A DNA stretch of 64,000 bases from Prorocentrum cordatum (GCA_963575745.1 CAUYUJ010007236.1:335001-399000); one strand, 5' to 3'; numbered from the stretch's first letter, positions 11,701 through 22,189 are shown. Notes: a model not told the origin generated them from the sequence alone. Numbers and translations: made by a program.

Positions 11701-12475
11701 GTGTCGGACAAGGTCGACGGCGGGGCGGCTTCGGACGAGAAGTGTCGGGTTGGGTGGCCCAAGAAACAATGTCCCAGAAGCGGGGTGGGAATGTCGGACC
11801 AGTCCTACGGCGGGCGGCTCGGGCGAGAAAATGTCGGTGAGTGGCCCACGAGCCAAAGGTCCCCAGGCGGGGTGGGGGTGTCGGACCATCATGGCGGGCC
11901 GTTTTCGGGAGAGAAATTGTCGGAGTGGGGTGGCAAAGAACAGTGGTCCCAGGGCGGGTGGGGGTGTCCGGGCCAGGTCGGAGGCGGGGCGGTTTGGGGC
12001 GAGTAAATTGTCGAGTGGGGCGGCCCAAGAACAGAGGTTTCAGGGCGGGGTGGGGGTGTCGGACCAGGTCGACGGCGGGGCGGCTTCGGGCGAGAAATTG
12101 ACGGCTGGGGTGGCCCAAGAATAGATGTCCCAGAGCGGGGTGGGAATGTCGGACCAGGTCGTCGACGGCGGGGCGGCTTCGGGCGAGAAATTGTCGGGTG
12201 GGGTGGCCCAAGAGCAGAGGTCCCAGGGCGGGGTGGGGGTGTCGGACCAGGTCGACGGCGGGGCAGTTTCGGGCGAGAAATTGTCGGGCTGGGTGGCCTA
12301 AGAACAAAGGTCCCAGGGCGGGGTGGGGGTGTCGGACCAGGTCGACGGCGGAGCGGTTTCGGGCGAGAAATTGTCGGGTCGGGTGGCCCAATAACAGAGG
12401 TCCCAGGGCGAGGTGGGGGTATCGGACCAGGTCGACGGCGGGGCGGTTTCGAGCGAGAAACTGTCGGGTGCGACA
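8770..12475 (+). repeat. 90-bp GC-rich satellite array, about 41 units
   Basis: Units start near GGGCGAGAAATTGTCGGGTG and contain GGCCCAAGAACAGAGGTCCC and GGACCAGGTCGACGGCGGGG. Starts at 8,772, 8,862 and 8,952 show an exact 90-bp period. Because 90 is a multiple of three, each frame repeats the same 30 codons, which yields spurious long open frames on both strands (up to 562 aa). Units diverge mainly by single substitutions and 1-bp indels. Confidence 0.95.
9031..9885 (+). repeat. 449-bp segmental duplication inside the 90-bp array
   Basis: The block from about 9,031 to 9,435 recurs at about 9,480-9,885 (offset 449) with the same unit-specific variants, such as gagagattgccggg, the truncated unit cggttgtcgggtggg, and the insertion ccccagaacgaggtgg. 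This shows that multi-unit blocks were copied together, recently. Confidence 0.85.
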
Positions 12476-12660
12476 GGCTCCAGAAGGCTGGCGGTGTCAG
12501 ACGTGGTGGAGCCGTGGTGGGGGGGGCCCGGCGAGGATTTTGCTGAGTGGGCAGCCTCGAAAAACTTATGCCCAGAGGCATCAGGAGGCTGGCGGTGTCA
12601 GTCGCGGAGAAGGATGCCCCGCACGCCTCATGGGGTCGGCGGATTCGTTTCTGGGTTCGT
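12476..12660. other. Junction between two satellite systems
   Basis: No gene. GGCTGGCGGTGTCAG occurs twice, near 12,490 and 12,587, as a direct repeat about 97 bp apart. The stretch ends at the boundary motif of the next repeat. Confidence 0.4.
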
Positions 12661-12784
12661 GGGTCGATCATGTTCCCGGAAAGGGCGTAGGCCCAGGGTT
12701 CTCTTTTAGAGGTTTACCCCCGGAGATGGGCCGGCGAATTTCTTTTGCGATAAATAGCGAGGTCGCGAAGGGCCGGCAGATTAA

Positions 12785-13565
12785 AAGTTGAGGATGTCTC
12801 GAGCGAAACGCTTGTTTTTCAGAATTGGTTGAGGATGTCTCGAGCGAAAAGCTTGTTTTGTGTCATAGATTGTCCTCTCCTGGGGACCTGAATTCTGAGG
12901 ATCTCTCAAGTGGATTGCTTGTTTTCACGTGCCCAGGTCTTGAGGATGTCTCGAGCGAGACGCTTGGTTTCACGCCTCCAGGTGGCCCAGACAGATGTCT
13001 AGCATGAGGATTTGTTGAGGATGTCTCGAACCAGAGGCTTGTTTTCGCGTGTCCAGGTCGCCCAGGCGGATGTCTAGCATGAGGATGTGTCGAGGAAGTC
13101 TCGATCGAGACGTTTGTTTGCACGTTTCCAGGTTGCCCATGCGGATGCCTAGCATGAGGATGTGTTGAGAATGTCTCGAGAGATACGTTTGTTTTCTCGT
13201 GTCCAGGTCGCCCAGGCGGATGTCTAACATGAAGATGTGTTGAGGATGTCTCGAGCGATACGTTTGCTTTCACGTGTACAGGTCGCCAAGGCGGATGTCT
13301 AGAATGAGGAGGTGTTGAACACGTCTCGAGCGAAACGCTTGTTTTCACGTGCCCAGGTCACCCAGGCGGACGTCTCACATGAAGATGTGTTGAGGATGTC
13401 TCGAGCGAACACTTGTTTTCACGTGTCCAGTTCGCCCAGGCGGATGTCTAGCATGAGAATGTGTTGAGGATGTGTTGAGCGAAACGTTTGTTTTCACGTG
13501 TCCAGGTCGCTCAGGCGGATGTCTAGAATGAGGATTTTGACAGGATGTCTCGAGCGAAACGCTTG
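12785..13565 (+). repeat. ~65-bp satellite, sub-array 1
   Basis: Units follow GAGGATGTCTCGAGCGAAAC, then GCTTGTTTTCACGTGTCCAG and GTCGCCCAGGCGGATGTCTA. The core AGCGAAACGCT can fold into a 4-bp hairpin with an AAA loop. Sister sub-arrays lie at 14,730-15,320, 16,315-17,060 and 17,660-18,440. Confidence 0.9.
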
Positions 13566-13569
13566 TCCC

Positions 13570-14120
13570 CAGCACGTTCCGTAGCGCGTCCCCTTGGCAC
13601 GTCCCGCGGTGCGTCCCCATGGCACGTCCCCTGGCATGTCGCCTGGCGCGTCCCTTGAGACGTTCCGCGGCGCGTCCTCCTGGCATGTCCCCCTGTCAAT
13701 TAGCTCTGCGGCAGATACTATGTGCTCAGGCAGCTCGAGCTTAAGATCCAGATCAGTTCGGTCAGGACTCGGCTGCAAAGGAGGGCTCGATCCCGACGCT
13801 ATAGAGCACAACCGCGGCATGGCACATCGCAATTCAGCACGGTGCAGCATAGCACAGACTTCGGCACGGTACATCAAGATCGATACAATCAGCATTGCAA
13901 CCTGGCACGTTCCTTGGCACGTTCCGTGGGGCGTCCCTTGGCGAGTCCCCCTGGCACGTCGCGTGGCGCGTCCCTGGCACATTCCGTGGCACATCCATTG
14001 GCACGTTCCGTAGCGCGTCCCCTTGGCACGTCCTACGGTGCGACCCCATGGCACGTCCCCTGGCACGTCGCCTGGCGCGTCCCTTGGGACGTTTCGCGGC
14101 GCGTCCTCCTGGCATGTCCC
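13570..14120 (+). repeat. GGCACGTCCC-type repeats, first block pair
   Basis: Tandem, roughly 18-20-bp units near TGGCACGTCCCGCGGTGCG occur at 13,570-13,690 and 13,905-14,120. Between them is a block with TCAATTAGCTCTGCGGCAG and AAGATCCAGATCAGTTCGG. The same modules recur at 15,390-16,010, 17,065-17,185 and 18,445-18,995. The TCAATTAGCTCTG block is present seven times overall. Confidence 0.85.
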
Positions 14121-14414
14121 CCTGTCAATTATATAGCTCTGGGGCAGCTTCTATGTGTTCAGGCAGCTCGAGCTTAAGATCCAGATCAGTTCGGTGAGGA
14201 CTCGGATGCAAAGGAGGACTCGATCCACGACGCTATAGAGCACAACCGCGGCACGGCACATCGCAATTCAGCACGGTGCAGGCACAGCACAGCCCTCGGC
14301 ACGGTACATCAAGATCGATACAATCAGCATTGCACTTGCCCGTCACCCAATCAGGTGTCTTTGAAAACGTTGCCACGCGTTATATTTCTATATTCCTTTC
14401 CGGGTTCATGGGTC

Positions 14415-14610
14415 GATCATGTTCTTCCATGCTCCTTCGCTCTACGGGCCTCTTTTGCCGTGCTCCTGTTTTTTTTTCTGCCGTGCTTCTTAGCTCTTGA
14501 GGTCTATTCTGCCGTGCTCCTGGTCTCTTTTTGCCATGCTCCTTCGCTCTTGGCGCCTACTCTGCCGTGCTCCTTAGCTCTTGGGGCCTATTCTGCCGTG
14601 CTCGTGGTCT
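14415..14610 (+). repeat. CCGTGCTCCTT pyrimidine repeat
   Basis: About seven degenerate copies of TCTGCCGTGCTCCT alternate with TAGCTCTTGGGGCC. This is the reverse-complement strand of the 118-235 minisatellite family. Confidence 0.7.
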
Positions 14611-14830
14611 TTTTCCCGGAAAGGGCTCAGGCCCACGGTTCTCTTTTAAAGGTTTACCCCTGGAGATGGGCCGGCGAATTTCTTTTGCGATAAATAATGA
14701 GGTCGCGAAGGGCCGGCGAATTAAAAGTTGAGGATGTCTCGAGCGAACCGCTTGTTTTCCCGGAAAGGGCGTAGGCCCAGGGTTCTCTTTTCCCGGAAAG
14801 GGCGTAGGCCCAGGGTTCTCTTTGAGTAGG
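14610..14830 (+). repeat. CCCGGAAAGGGC dispersed motif, three copies
   Basis: A motif of about 36 bp (TTTCCCGGAAAGGGCGTAGG, then CCCAGGGTTCTCTTT) occurs at 14,612, 14,758 and 14,790, the last two in tandem. It also occurs at 12,672, 17,538 (one A lost), 21,692 and 25,616. It thus joins the satellite region to the 3' side of both sulfotransferase-like genes. Confidence 0.8.
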
Positions 14831-15320
14831 TTTAGCCCCGGTTTTGACGGCTGTAGGGCCCGCGAATTTCTTCTGCAATAAATGACGAGGTCGCGTAGGG
14901 CTGGCGAACTAAAATTTGAGGATGTCTCGAGCGAAACGCTTGTTTTTCAGAATTTGTTGAGGATGTCTCGAGCGAAACGCTTGTTTTGTGTTGTAGATTG
15001 TCCTCTCCTGGGGACCTGATTTCTGAGGATCTCTCAAGTGGATTGCTTGTTTTCACGTGCCCAGGTCTTGAGGATGTCTCGAGTGAGACGCTTGGTTCCA
15101 CGCCTCCAGGTGGCCCAGACAGATGTCTAGCATGAGGATTTGTTGAGGATGTCTCGAACCAGAGGCTTGTTTTCACGTGTCCAGGTCGCCCAGGCGGATG
15201 TCTAGCATGAGCGTTTGTTGAGGAAGTCTCGAGCGAGACGCTTGTTTGCACGTGTCCAGGTTGCCCAGCGCGGATGTCTAAGCATGATGATCTGAAAACG
15301 TCTTGACGAAACGCTGTTTT
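14730..15320 (+). repeat. ~65-bp satellite, sub-array 2
   Basis: Same family as 12,785-13,565, followed by GGCACGTCCC blocks to 16,010 and by tgccagggaggactcgat modules. A short GAGAGAGAGA run lies at 15,696-15,708. Confidence 0.85.
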
Positions 15321-16314
15321 CGCGTTTCCAGGTCGCCCAGGCACTGCACAGCCCTCGCCGGTACATCAAATATAATCGATATCCTAACACTGGCACGTTC
15401 CGCGAGCGTCCCGGGCGATCCCCCTGCACGTCCCGCGCGGGTGCACGTCCATTGGCACGTTCCGTAGCGCGTCCCCTTTGCACGTCCCGCGGTGCGTCCC
15501 CATGGCACGTCCCCTGCCACGTCGCCTGGCGCGTCCCTTGGGACGTTCCGCGGCGCGTCCTCCTGGCATGTTCCCTCTGTCGATTAGTTCTGGGGCAGCT
15601 ACCATCTGCTCAGGCAGCTCGAGCTTACGATCCAGATCAGTTCGGTGAGGACTCGGATGCCAGGGAGGACTCGATCCACGACGCTATATATATAGAGAGA
15701 GAGAGAGCACAATCGCGGCATGGCACATCGCAGTTCAGCACGGCCCAGCACAGCACAGCCGTCGGCACGGTATATCAAGATCGATACACTCAACTATGCA
15801 CCTTGGCACGTTCCTTGGCGCGTTCCGTGGCGAATCCACCTGGCACGTCGCGCGGCGCGTCCCCTGGCACGTCGCGCGGTGCACGTCCATTGGCACGTTC
15901 CGTAGCGCGTCCCCTTGGCACGTCCCGCGGTGCGTCCCCATGGCACGTCCCCTGGCACGTCGCCTGGCGCGTCCCTTGGGACGTTCCGCGGCGCGTCCTC
16001 CTGGCATGTCCCCCTGTCAATTAGCTCTGGGGCAGCTTCTATGTGTTCAGGCAGCTCGAGCTTACGCTCCAGATCAGTTCGGTGAGGACTCGGATGCCAG
16101 GGAGGACTCGATCCACAACGCTATATAGAGCACAATCGCGGCATGGCACATCGCAGTTCAGCACGGCGTAGCACAGCACAGCCCTCGGCACAGTACATCA
16201 CCATCATCGATACATTCAGCATTGCATGTGCCCGTCGCCCAATCAGGTGTTTTTGAAATGTTGCAATGCCTTACATGTCTATGTTCCTTTCCGGGTTCGT
16301 GGGTCGATCATGTT

Positions 16315-17060
16315 TCAGAATGTGTTGAGGATGTCTCGAGCGAAACGCTTGTTTTGTGTTATAGATAGTCCTCTCCTGGGGACCAGAATTTAGAGGATCT
16401 CTCAAGTGGATTGCTTGTTTTCACGTGCCCAGGCTTGGATTCGTCGACGAGACGCCTTGGTTTCACGTCTCCAGGTTGCCCAGGCAGAGGTCAAGCGCCA
16501 GGATTTGTTGCGGATGTCTCGAGCGAGACGCTTGGTTTCACGCGTCCTCGTCGCCCAGGCGGATGTCTAGAATGAGGAGGTGTTGAGGAAGTCTCGATCG
16601 AGATGCTTGTTTGCACGTTTCAGGTTGCCCATGCTGATGCCTAGCATGAGGATGTCTTGAGAATGTCTCGAGAGATACGTTTGTTTTCACGTGTCCAGGT
16701 CGCCCAGGCGGATGTCTAAAATGAAGATGTGTTGAGGATGTCTCGAGCGAGGCGTTTGCTTTCACGTGTACAGGTCGCCAAGGCGGATGTCTAGAATGAG
16801 GAGGTGTTGAAAACGTCTCGAGCGAAACGCTTGTTTTCACGTGCCCAGGTCACCCAGGCGGACGTATCACATGAAGATGTGTTGAGGATGTCTCGAGCGA
16901 ACTACTTGTTTTCACGTGTCCAGTTCGCCCAGGCGGATGTCTAGCATGAGAATGTGTTGAGGATGTGTTGAGCGAGAAACGTTTGTTTTCACGTGTCCAG
17001 GTCGCTCAAGCGGATGTCTAGAATGAGGATTTTGACAGGATGTCTCGAGCGAAACGCTTG
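16315..17060 (+). repeat. ~65-bp satellite, sub-array 3
   Basis: Same family; it begins directly after the boundary motif with no CCCGGAAAGGGC leader, unlike the other units. Confidence 0.85.
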
Positions 17061-17659
17061 TCCCCAGCACGTTCCGTAGCGCGTCCCCTTGGCACGTCCC
17101 GCGGTGCGTCCCCATGACACGTCCCCTGGCATGTCGCCTGGCGCGTCCCTTGGGACGTTTCGCGGCGCGTCCTCCTGGCATGTCCCCTTGTCAATTAGCT
17201 CTGCGGCAGATACGATGTGTTCAGGCAGCTCGAGCTTAAGATCCAGATCAGTTCGGTCAGGACTCGGATGCAAAGGAAGACTCGATCCACGACGCTATAG
17301 AGCACAACCGCGGCATGGCTCATCGCAATTCAGCACGGTGCAGCACAGCACAGGCTTCGGCACGGTACATCAAGATCGATACAATCAGCATCGCACTTCC
17401 CCGTCACCCAATCAGGTGTCTTTGAAACGTTCCATGGTTACTTTCTATATTCCTTTCCGTTCCCGTGGGGGGTCGATCATTTCTATTGTGTTTTTCCTTC
17501 GTTTCTTGGGAGTCTTTCTGCCGGCCCCTGATCTTTTTCCCGGAAGGGCGTGGGCCCAGGGTTCGCTTATTAAGGGTTTGCTGCCCCCCGTTCTGACGCT
17601 GTAAGCGGGAATGCGTTTGCGATAAATAACGAGGTCGAAGGAGGCCGGCGAATTAAAAT

Positions 17660-18440
17660 TTGAGGATGTCTCGAGCGAATCGCTTGTTTTTCAGAAAATG
17701 GTGAGGATGTCTCGAGCGAAACGCTTGTTTTGTGTTATAGATTGTCCTCTCCTGGGGACCAGAATTTAGAGGATCTCTCAAGTGAAATGCTTGGTTTCAC
17801 GTGCCCAGGTCTTGAGGATGTCTCGAGCGAGACGCTTGGTTTCACGCCTCCAGGTTGCCCAGGCAGAGGTCAAGCGCCAGGATCTGTTGAGGATGTCTCG
17901 AGCGAGACGCTTGGTTTCACGCGTCCTCGTCGCCCAGGCGGATGTCTAGAATGAGGAGGTGTTGAGGAAGTCTCGATCGAGATGCTTGTTTGCTCGTGTC
18001 CAGGTTGCCCAGGCGGATGCCTAGCATGAGGATGTGTTGAGAATGTCTCGAGAGATACGCTTGTTTTCACGTGTCCAGGTCGCCCAGGCGGATGTATAAC
18101 ATGAAGATGTGTTGAGGATGTCTCGAGCCAGACGTTTGTTTTCACGTGTACAGGTCGCCAAGGCGGATGTCTAGAATGAGGAGGTATTGAAAACGTCTCG
18201 AGCGAAACGCTTGTTTTCACGTGCCCAGGTCACCCAGGCGGACGTCTCACATGAAGATGTGTTGAGGATGTCTCGAGCGAACTACGTGTTTTCACGTGTC
18301 CAGGTCGCCCAGGCGGATGTCTAGCATGAGAATGTGTTGAGGATGTGTTGAGCGAAACGTTTGTTTTCACGTGTCCAGGTCGGTCAGGCGGATGTCTAGA
18401 ATGAGGATTTTGACAGAATGTCTCGAGCGAGACGCTTGTC
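17660..18440 (+). repeat. ~65-bp satellite, sub-array 4
   Basis: Same family, very close to sub-array 3 in the order of its variant units. This suggests that units 3 and 4 share a recent block duplication. Confidence 0.85.
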
Positions 18441-19299
18441 CCCAGCACGTTCCGTAGCGCGTCCCCTTGGCACGTCCCGCGGTGCGTACCCATGGCACGT
18501 CCCCTGGCATGTCGCCTGGCGCGTCCCTTGAGACGTTCCGCGGCGCGTCCTCCTGGCATGTCCCCCTGTCAATTAGCTCTGCGGCAGATACTATGTGCTC
18601 AGGCAGCTCGAGCTTAAGATCCAGATCAGTTCGGTCAGGACTCGGATGCAAAGGAGGACTCGATCCACGACGCTATAGAGCACAACCGCGGCATGGCACA
18701 TCGCAATTCAGCACGGTGCAGCACAGCACAGCCCTCGGCACGGTACATCAAGATCGATACACTCAGCATTGCAACTTGGCACGTTCCTTGGCACGTTCCG
18801 TGGGGCGTCCCTTGGCGAGTCCCCCTGGCACGTCGCGTGGCGCGTCCCCTGGCACATTCCGTGGCACATCCATTGGCACGTTCCGTAGCGCGTCCCCTTG
18901 ACACGTCCTACGGTGCGATCCCATGGCACGTCCCCTGGCACGTCGCCTGGCGCGTCCCTTGGGACGTTTCGCGGCGCATCCTCCTGGCATGTTCCCCTGT
19001 CAATTAGCTCTGGGGCAGCTGCTATGTGCTCAGGCAGCTCGAGCTTAAGATCCAGATCAGTTCGGTCAGGACTCGGATGCAAAGGAGGACTCGATCCACG
19101 ACGCTATTGAGCACAACCGCGGCATGGCACATCGCAATTCAGCACGGTGCAGCACAACACAGCCCTCGGCACGGTACATCAAGATCGATACACTCAGCAT
19201 TGCATGTGCCCGTCACCCAATCAGGTGTCTTTGAAAACGTTGCCATGCGTTACATTTCTATATTCCTTTCGGGGTTCGTGGGTCGATCATGTTCAGCCG

Positions 19300-19575
19300 T
19301 GCGCGCCCAGAAACTCCGCCAAAACGACCACCGCGACAATCCGCACGGCAGAACACAGGAGCACGGCAGAACACACAGATCACAGAGAGGCACGGCACAA
19401 TACAGAAGCACGGCAAGGCAGGAGCACGGCAGACCACTTAGGAGCACAGCAAAACACACCCCGCACGCACGGCGACACGCGCGCCACGGCAAAATTGCGC
19501 GGCGTATCAACAACAGAGCATATGCCACATGCTCGGTGGACTAAAGCGACGCTTCCCGTTCTTGTCTAGTCAGGT
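19300..19575 (-). repeat. Inverted partner of 375-850
   Basis: A minisatellite of the CACGGCAGAACACAGGAG type (19,340-19,465) is followed by a core at 19,490-19,575. The reverse complement of the core matches 375-470. It closes a long-range inverted repeat spanning the helicase and satellite region. Confidence 0.75.
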
Positions 19576-19690
19576 TTTTTCGGATCCGCGCTGGGACCCC
19601 CCAGCGGCGCCTCCGGCGCCTCCCTTGGCGCGCTCCGCGCGCCAGGGAGGGGGGTTTAGCGCAGATCCCAAAATCCGCGCGGAGCGTCAC
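19576..19690. repeat. GC-rich foldback element (MITE-like)
   Basis: Imperfect terminal inverted repeats, left CGGATCCGCGCTGGGACC and right pairing through TTTAGCGCAGATCCCAAAAT, enclose palindromic GC-rich DNA (GGCGCCTCCGGCGCC, GGCGCGCTCCGCGCGCC). The arms and core match the clearer element at 32,464-32,635, so this is one family. Confidence 0.6.
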
Positions 19691-19789
19691 AAGTTTTTTT
19701 TGTAATTCGTCTTTTCCTCTTCTTCTACAATCGCCCTATCACTCCCGAGGTCATGCCGAGGTCATGCCGAGGAAGGCTCTCCTTCCTGC

Positions 19790-20229
19790 ATCCCTCCGGC
19801 TGCTGTCCCCGCAGCGCCTTCTCACCGCCCACAGCTGCCCAGCCCTCTGGCTGCTATACCTGCATCGCCCACTCAGCGCCCACTGTTGCCGCCATCCATC
19901 CGTCCCACACCAAGCGATTCCTTCTTTGTGGGCGGCGGTGGCACGGAGCCAGGGTTCCTACTTGTGATTGCAATCCCTCACGCAGGATCAACAACGGTGC
20001 AGGCGATGCTCAATCACATACCTGGCATCTACATTACGGGCGAGCATGTCGTGACTGACTTGTTGAGAACTAAGGCGTTATTGGGGCTAGCGGCGCCAAG
20101 CGGTGCTCGAGGCGAGGTCACTGGTTTGGAGAGCTCCGACTATCACAGGGAAGTGTCGCCACAACACGAATTGTGCGCAATGCAATCTGTCGTAAAGGCT
20201 AGGATGGGCGAGTACAACCGGTTTGATTT
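19790..20229 (+). CDS. Sulfotransferase-like protein, copy 1, first part
   Basis: The frame opens with a Pro-rich stretch in which a 16-residue motif repeats twice (PAAVPAAPSHRPQLPS, then PLAAIPASPTQRPLLP). The conserved part is GFLLVIAIPHAGSTTVQAML with HIPGIYITGEH after it. It resembles the 5'-phosphosulfate loop region of PAPS-dependent sulfotransferases (P-x-x-G-S-T). These enzymes transfer sulfate from PAPS to an acceptor; no acceptor can be inferred. No ATG is seen in frame near the start, so upstream exons are possible. The frame breaks in a T run (20,227-20,232). One more T would continue the domain into the next segment at the length seen in the second domain copy. Confidence 0.6.
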
Positions 20230-21624
20230 TTTCTCATTGGTTCGAAGGAGATCAACATGGAACGGTCACTCATCCATTACCCCTTGTTATTCCCATGCGC
20301 GAGGTATGTGTTCGTTGCACGGCAAGTTGTCGAGGGGGGCAAGGGAACACAGACACGTGACCTGAACGAGTTTTACAACGCCTTGAATGCAAATGACAGC
20401 AGGCGCGCCTATTGGATCACATTGGAAGATTTCAAGAACGGCTCGACCGAAAAGTTCAATGATCTTCTGGGCTGGATCGGCTTTTCACGGTGCCGGTACA
20501 CCAAAGTGCATGCAGGCAAATCTGGCAACACCTTGGCCCAGATGATCTTTTCCGGCGGGGTGAGCGGCCATTGTGTTTACAGGCGCCAGACGCAAGCGCC
20601 AGCTTTGCAGGCACCGTCCCGCGACAGGCACTGCTCGGACTGCGGCGCCGCGCCCGTCGAAGAGCCTCTGTGCGACCCCTGTCGTGGAGATCGCGACTTC
20701 GTTTTCATCTTGGGGTCCTCCGACGCTGGCCTCCTCGCGCAGGCAAGCCTGAACCAGGTCCCCGGCGCGTGCGCGGTGGGAGCGCAAGTGCTCTCGAAGA
20801 TGTTGAGCCGCCTTGCGGTGAGCCAGATGATAGCGAAGAGCAAAACCGAGTCCCCGTTCGCGTCCTCCACAACTGATCATCGCTACCACATGCCGGCATC
20901 CGTGAGGCGCCAGCAGCGCGCCGTGCAGTCGTTCCTGAAAGCGAGAATGGGGGCATTCAGCGTGTCCTCGACACGCGTCATAGGCTCCACGGAGACGGGC
21001 GACCCGAGCAAGTTAAACTTCAGCTTCCCCGCCCCCTGCGCCAGGTTCGCGCTGACCTCGGGGGCGCCTGCGCGGAGCACGGCGCCGCCCGTCTCGCCGG
21101 ACAGGATATTCCAGATGCCTGCGCTCTCTGCGGATGCGCTGAATGACCTTCTGGTGTGGCTCGGCTTCTCTGACTGCCGCTTCGGGCCCTCCTCGCCAGG
21201 CGCGAGCATGCGGGCCCCAAAAATGCACACCGCCACCACCACCACCACCACCGCCGCCACCTTCCTCACCCTTCACCCTCCCCCAGGAGAGAAGGGGGGG
21301 AAGAGGGGGGTGGGGGAGGCGGGGGGGATGGAGTTGGTGGTGATGCATATTCTCGGGACCGGCGAAGCAAGGTGCCGTTCCACATCGCAGGGAGCTGCAG
21401 CTACTCTCGAGGCTGACGCTGTCGGGGCGGCGGCTTCGAGCGCGGGCGCGAGGCATCTCTCCAGAGCACGCGCAGCTTCTGGGAGGCGTCACCTCGGGCC
21501 GCGGCCGCGTGTCAGGAGGATTGAGGACCTTATGGGGCAGTGGATGGGGAGGGGGGGGGCGGGGTCGGCGGGCCCGATGACGTATCATCCGGCTTGTAAG
21601 TCTGATAAGTTAGAAGACTTCTAG
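20230..21624 (+). CDS. Sulfotransferase-like protein, copy 1, second part with degenerate second domain
   Basis: It continues with IGSKEI ... FPCARYVFVARQ and AYWITLEDFKNG ... FNDLLGWIGFSRCRY, the 3'-phosphate side of a sulfotransferase fold. A zinc-ribbon-like linker follows (CSDCGAAPVEEPLCDPC). Then comes a second, decayed copy of the whole domain: DFVFILGSSDAGLLAQASLN, QSFLKARMGAFS, VIGSTE, FPAPCARFAL, LNDLLVWLGFSDCRF. The second copy lacks the GST loop (SSDAG instead), so it is unlikely to bind PAPS. The tail is Thr- and Gly-rich low complexity and ends at TAG (21,622). The domain order supports the plus strand over several overlapping minus-strand frames. Confidence 0.6.
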   Translation, partial: FLIGSKEINMERSLIHYPLLFPCARYVFVARQVVEGGKGTQTRDLNEFYNALNANDSRRAYWITLEDFKNGSTEKFNDLLGWIGFSRCRYTKVHAGKSGNTLAQMIFSGGVSGHCVYRRQTQAPALQAPSRDRHCSDCGAAPVEEPLCDPCRGDRDFVFILGSSDAGLLAQASLNQVPGACAVGAQVLSKMLSRLAVSQMIAKSKTESPFASSTTDHRYHMPASVRRQQRAVQSFLKARMGAFSVSSTRVIGSTETGDPSKLNFSFPAPCARFALTSGAPARSTAPPVSPDRIFQMPALSADALNDLLVWLGFSDCRFGPSSPGASMRAPKMHTATTTTTTAATFLTLHPPPGEKGGKRGVGEAGGMELVVMHILGTGEARCRSTSQGAAATLEADAVGAAASSAGARHLSRARAASGRRHLGPRPRVRRIEDLMGQWMGRGGAGSAGPMTYHPACKSDKLEDF

Positions 21625-21691
21625 GCGGGGGCCCAGTTTCTGAAAAAGTCTGGGCCCCTTCCCATCGCCGCGCCGTCAGACTTGCTGCGCT

Positions 21692-21727
21692 TTTCCCGGA
21701 AAGGGCTTGAGCCCAGGGTTCTCTTTT
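21692..21727 (+). repeat. CCCGGAAAGGGC dispersed motif
   Basis: Same motif as in the 12.6-17.6 kb satellite region, here 70 bp past the sulfotransferase-like stop. It is duplicated at 25,616-25,651. Confidence 0.8.
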
Positions 21728-22070
21728 AGTCGCTTGAGTGCGGGGGCCCAAGAACAGAGTTCCAGAGGCCTGGGGATGCTGGGGCGCGGTGGTGGGCAAG
21801 GTGGGGGGTATCGGTTGGTTTCAGGTAGAATTGTCGAGTGCGGGGCCCCGAAAAGAGAGTTCCAGAGGCCTGGGGGTGCCGGGGCGCGGTGGGGGGCCAG
21901 GTGGGGGGTATCGGTAGGTTCCAGGCCAAAAATTATCGAGTGCGGTGTCCAAAGAACAGAGTTCCAGAGGCCTGGGGATGCCAGGGCGCGGTGGTGGGCC
22001 AGGTGGGGGGTATCGGTCGGTTCGAGGCAAGAAACAGCGCGGGGTGGAGGTGTCGGGGCGCGGTGGGGGC
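21728..22070 (+). repeat. ~102-bp tandem repeat, three units
   Basis: Units start near TCGAGTGCGGGGCCCAAG, with GAACAGAGTTCCAGAGGCCT following. The parts GCCCAAGAACAGAG and GGGGTATCGG resemble the 90-bp satellite at 8.8-12.5 kb, so the two families are probably related. The copy-2 equivalent is at 25,652-25,994. Confidence 0.8.
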
Positions 22071-22189
22071 GGGGGGGGGGCGTTTGAATCGGCGAGGGAG
22101 GTGCGTTGCATTATGGTCTGCATTTTTGTAGGCTATGTAGAAAGGATATCGCACAAAAATGTTACGGCCTCTGGGTCGGCGGATTTCGA

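Larger units (their letters stand above)
12661..19280 (+). repeat. Higher-order repeat, four units of 1.2-1.9 kb
   Basis: The boundary motif GGGTCGATCATG with CCTTTCCGGGTTCGTG just before it recurs at about 12,661, 14,410, 16,301, 17,470 and 19,280 (spacings 1,749, 1,891, 1,169 and 1,810). A full unit has a CCCGGAAAGGGC leader, an array of roughly 65-bp satellites, a GGCACGTCCC-rich block, a block starting TCAATTAGCTCTG and ending near ATCAGCATTGCA, and an AT-richer tail (CCAATCAGGTGTCTTTG). The third unit is shortened. No coding frame survives between units. Confidence 0.85.

Noticed and set aside
8653-12671. Long open frames (up to 562 codons) over the 90-bp satellite on both strands
   Set aside because: The period is 30 codons, so absence of stops in one unit repeats in all. 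The predicted proteins are pure repeats with no domain.
13000-18440. CRISPR-like look of the ~65-bp satellite, and of the 73-bp array at 42.0-42.5 kb
   Set aside because: There are no unique spacers; the whole unit repeats and diverges. No cas genes, and the genome is eukaryotic.
20883-21269. Minus-strand ORF opening with MRKVAAVVVVVVAVCIFGARM, like a signal anchor
   Set aside because: It is antisense to the sulfotransferase-like domain, whose two internal copies align on the plus strand. The Val run comes from a (CCA)n tract.
22001-22030. tRNA B-box-like GGTTCGAGGC
   Set aside because: No matching A box or cloverleaf. The sequence is part of the ~102-bp tandem repeat.
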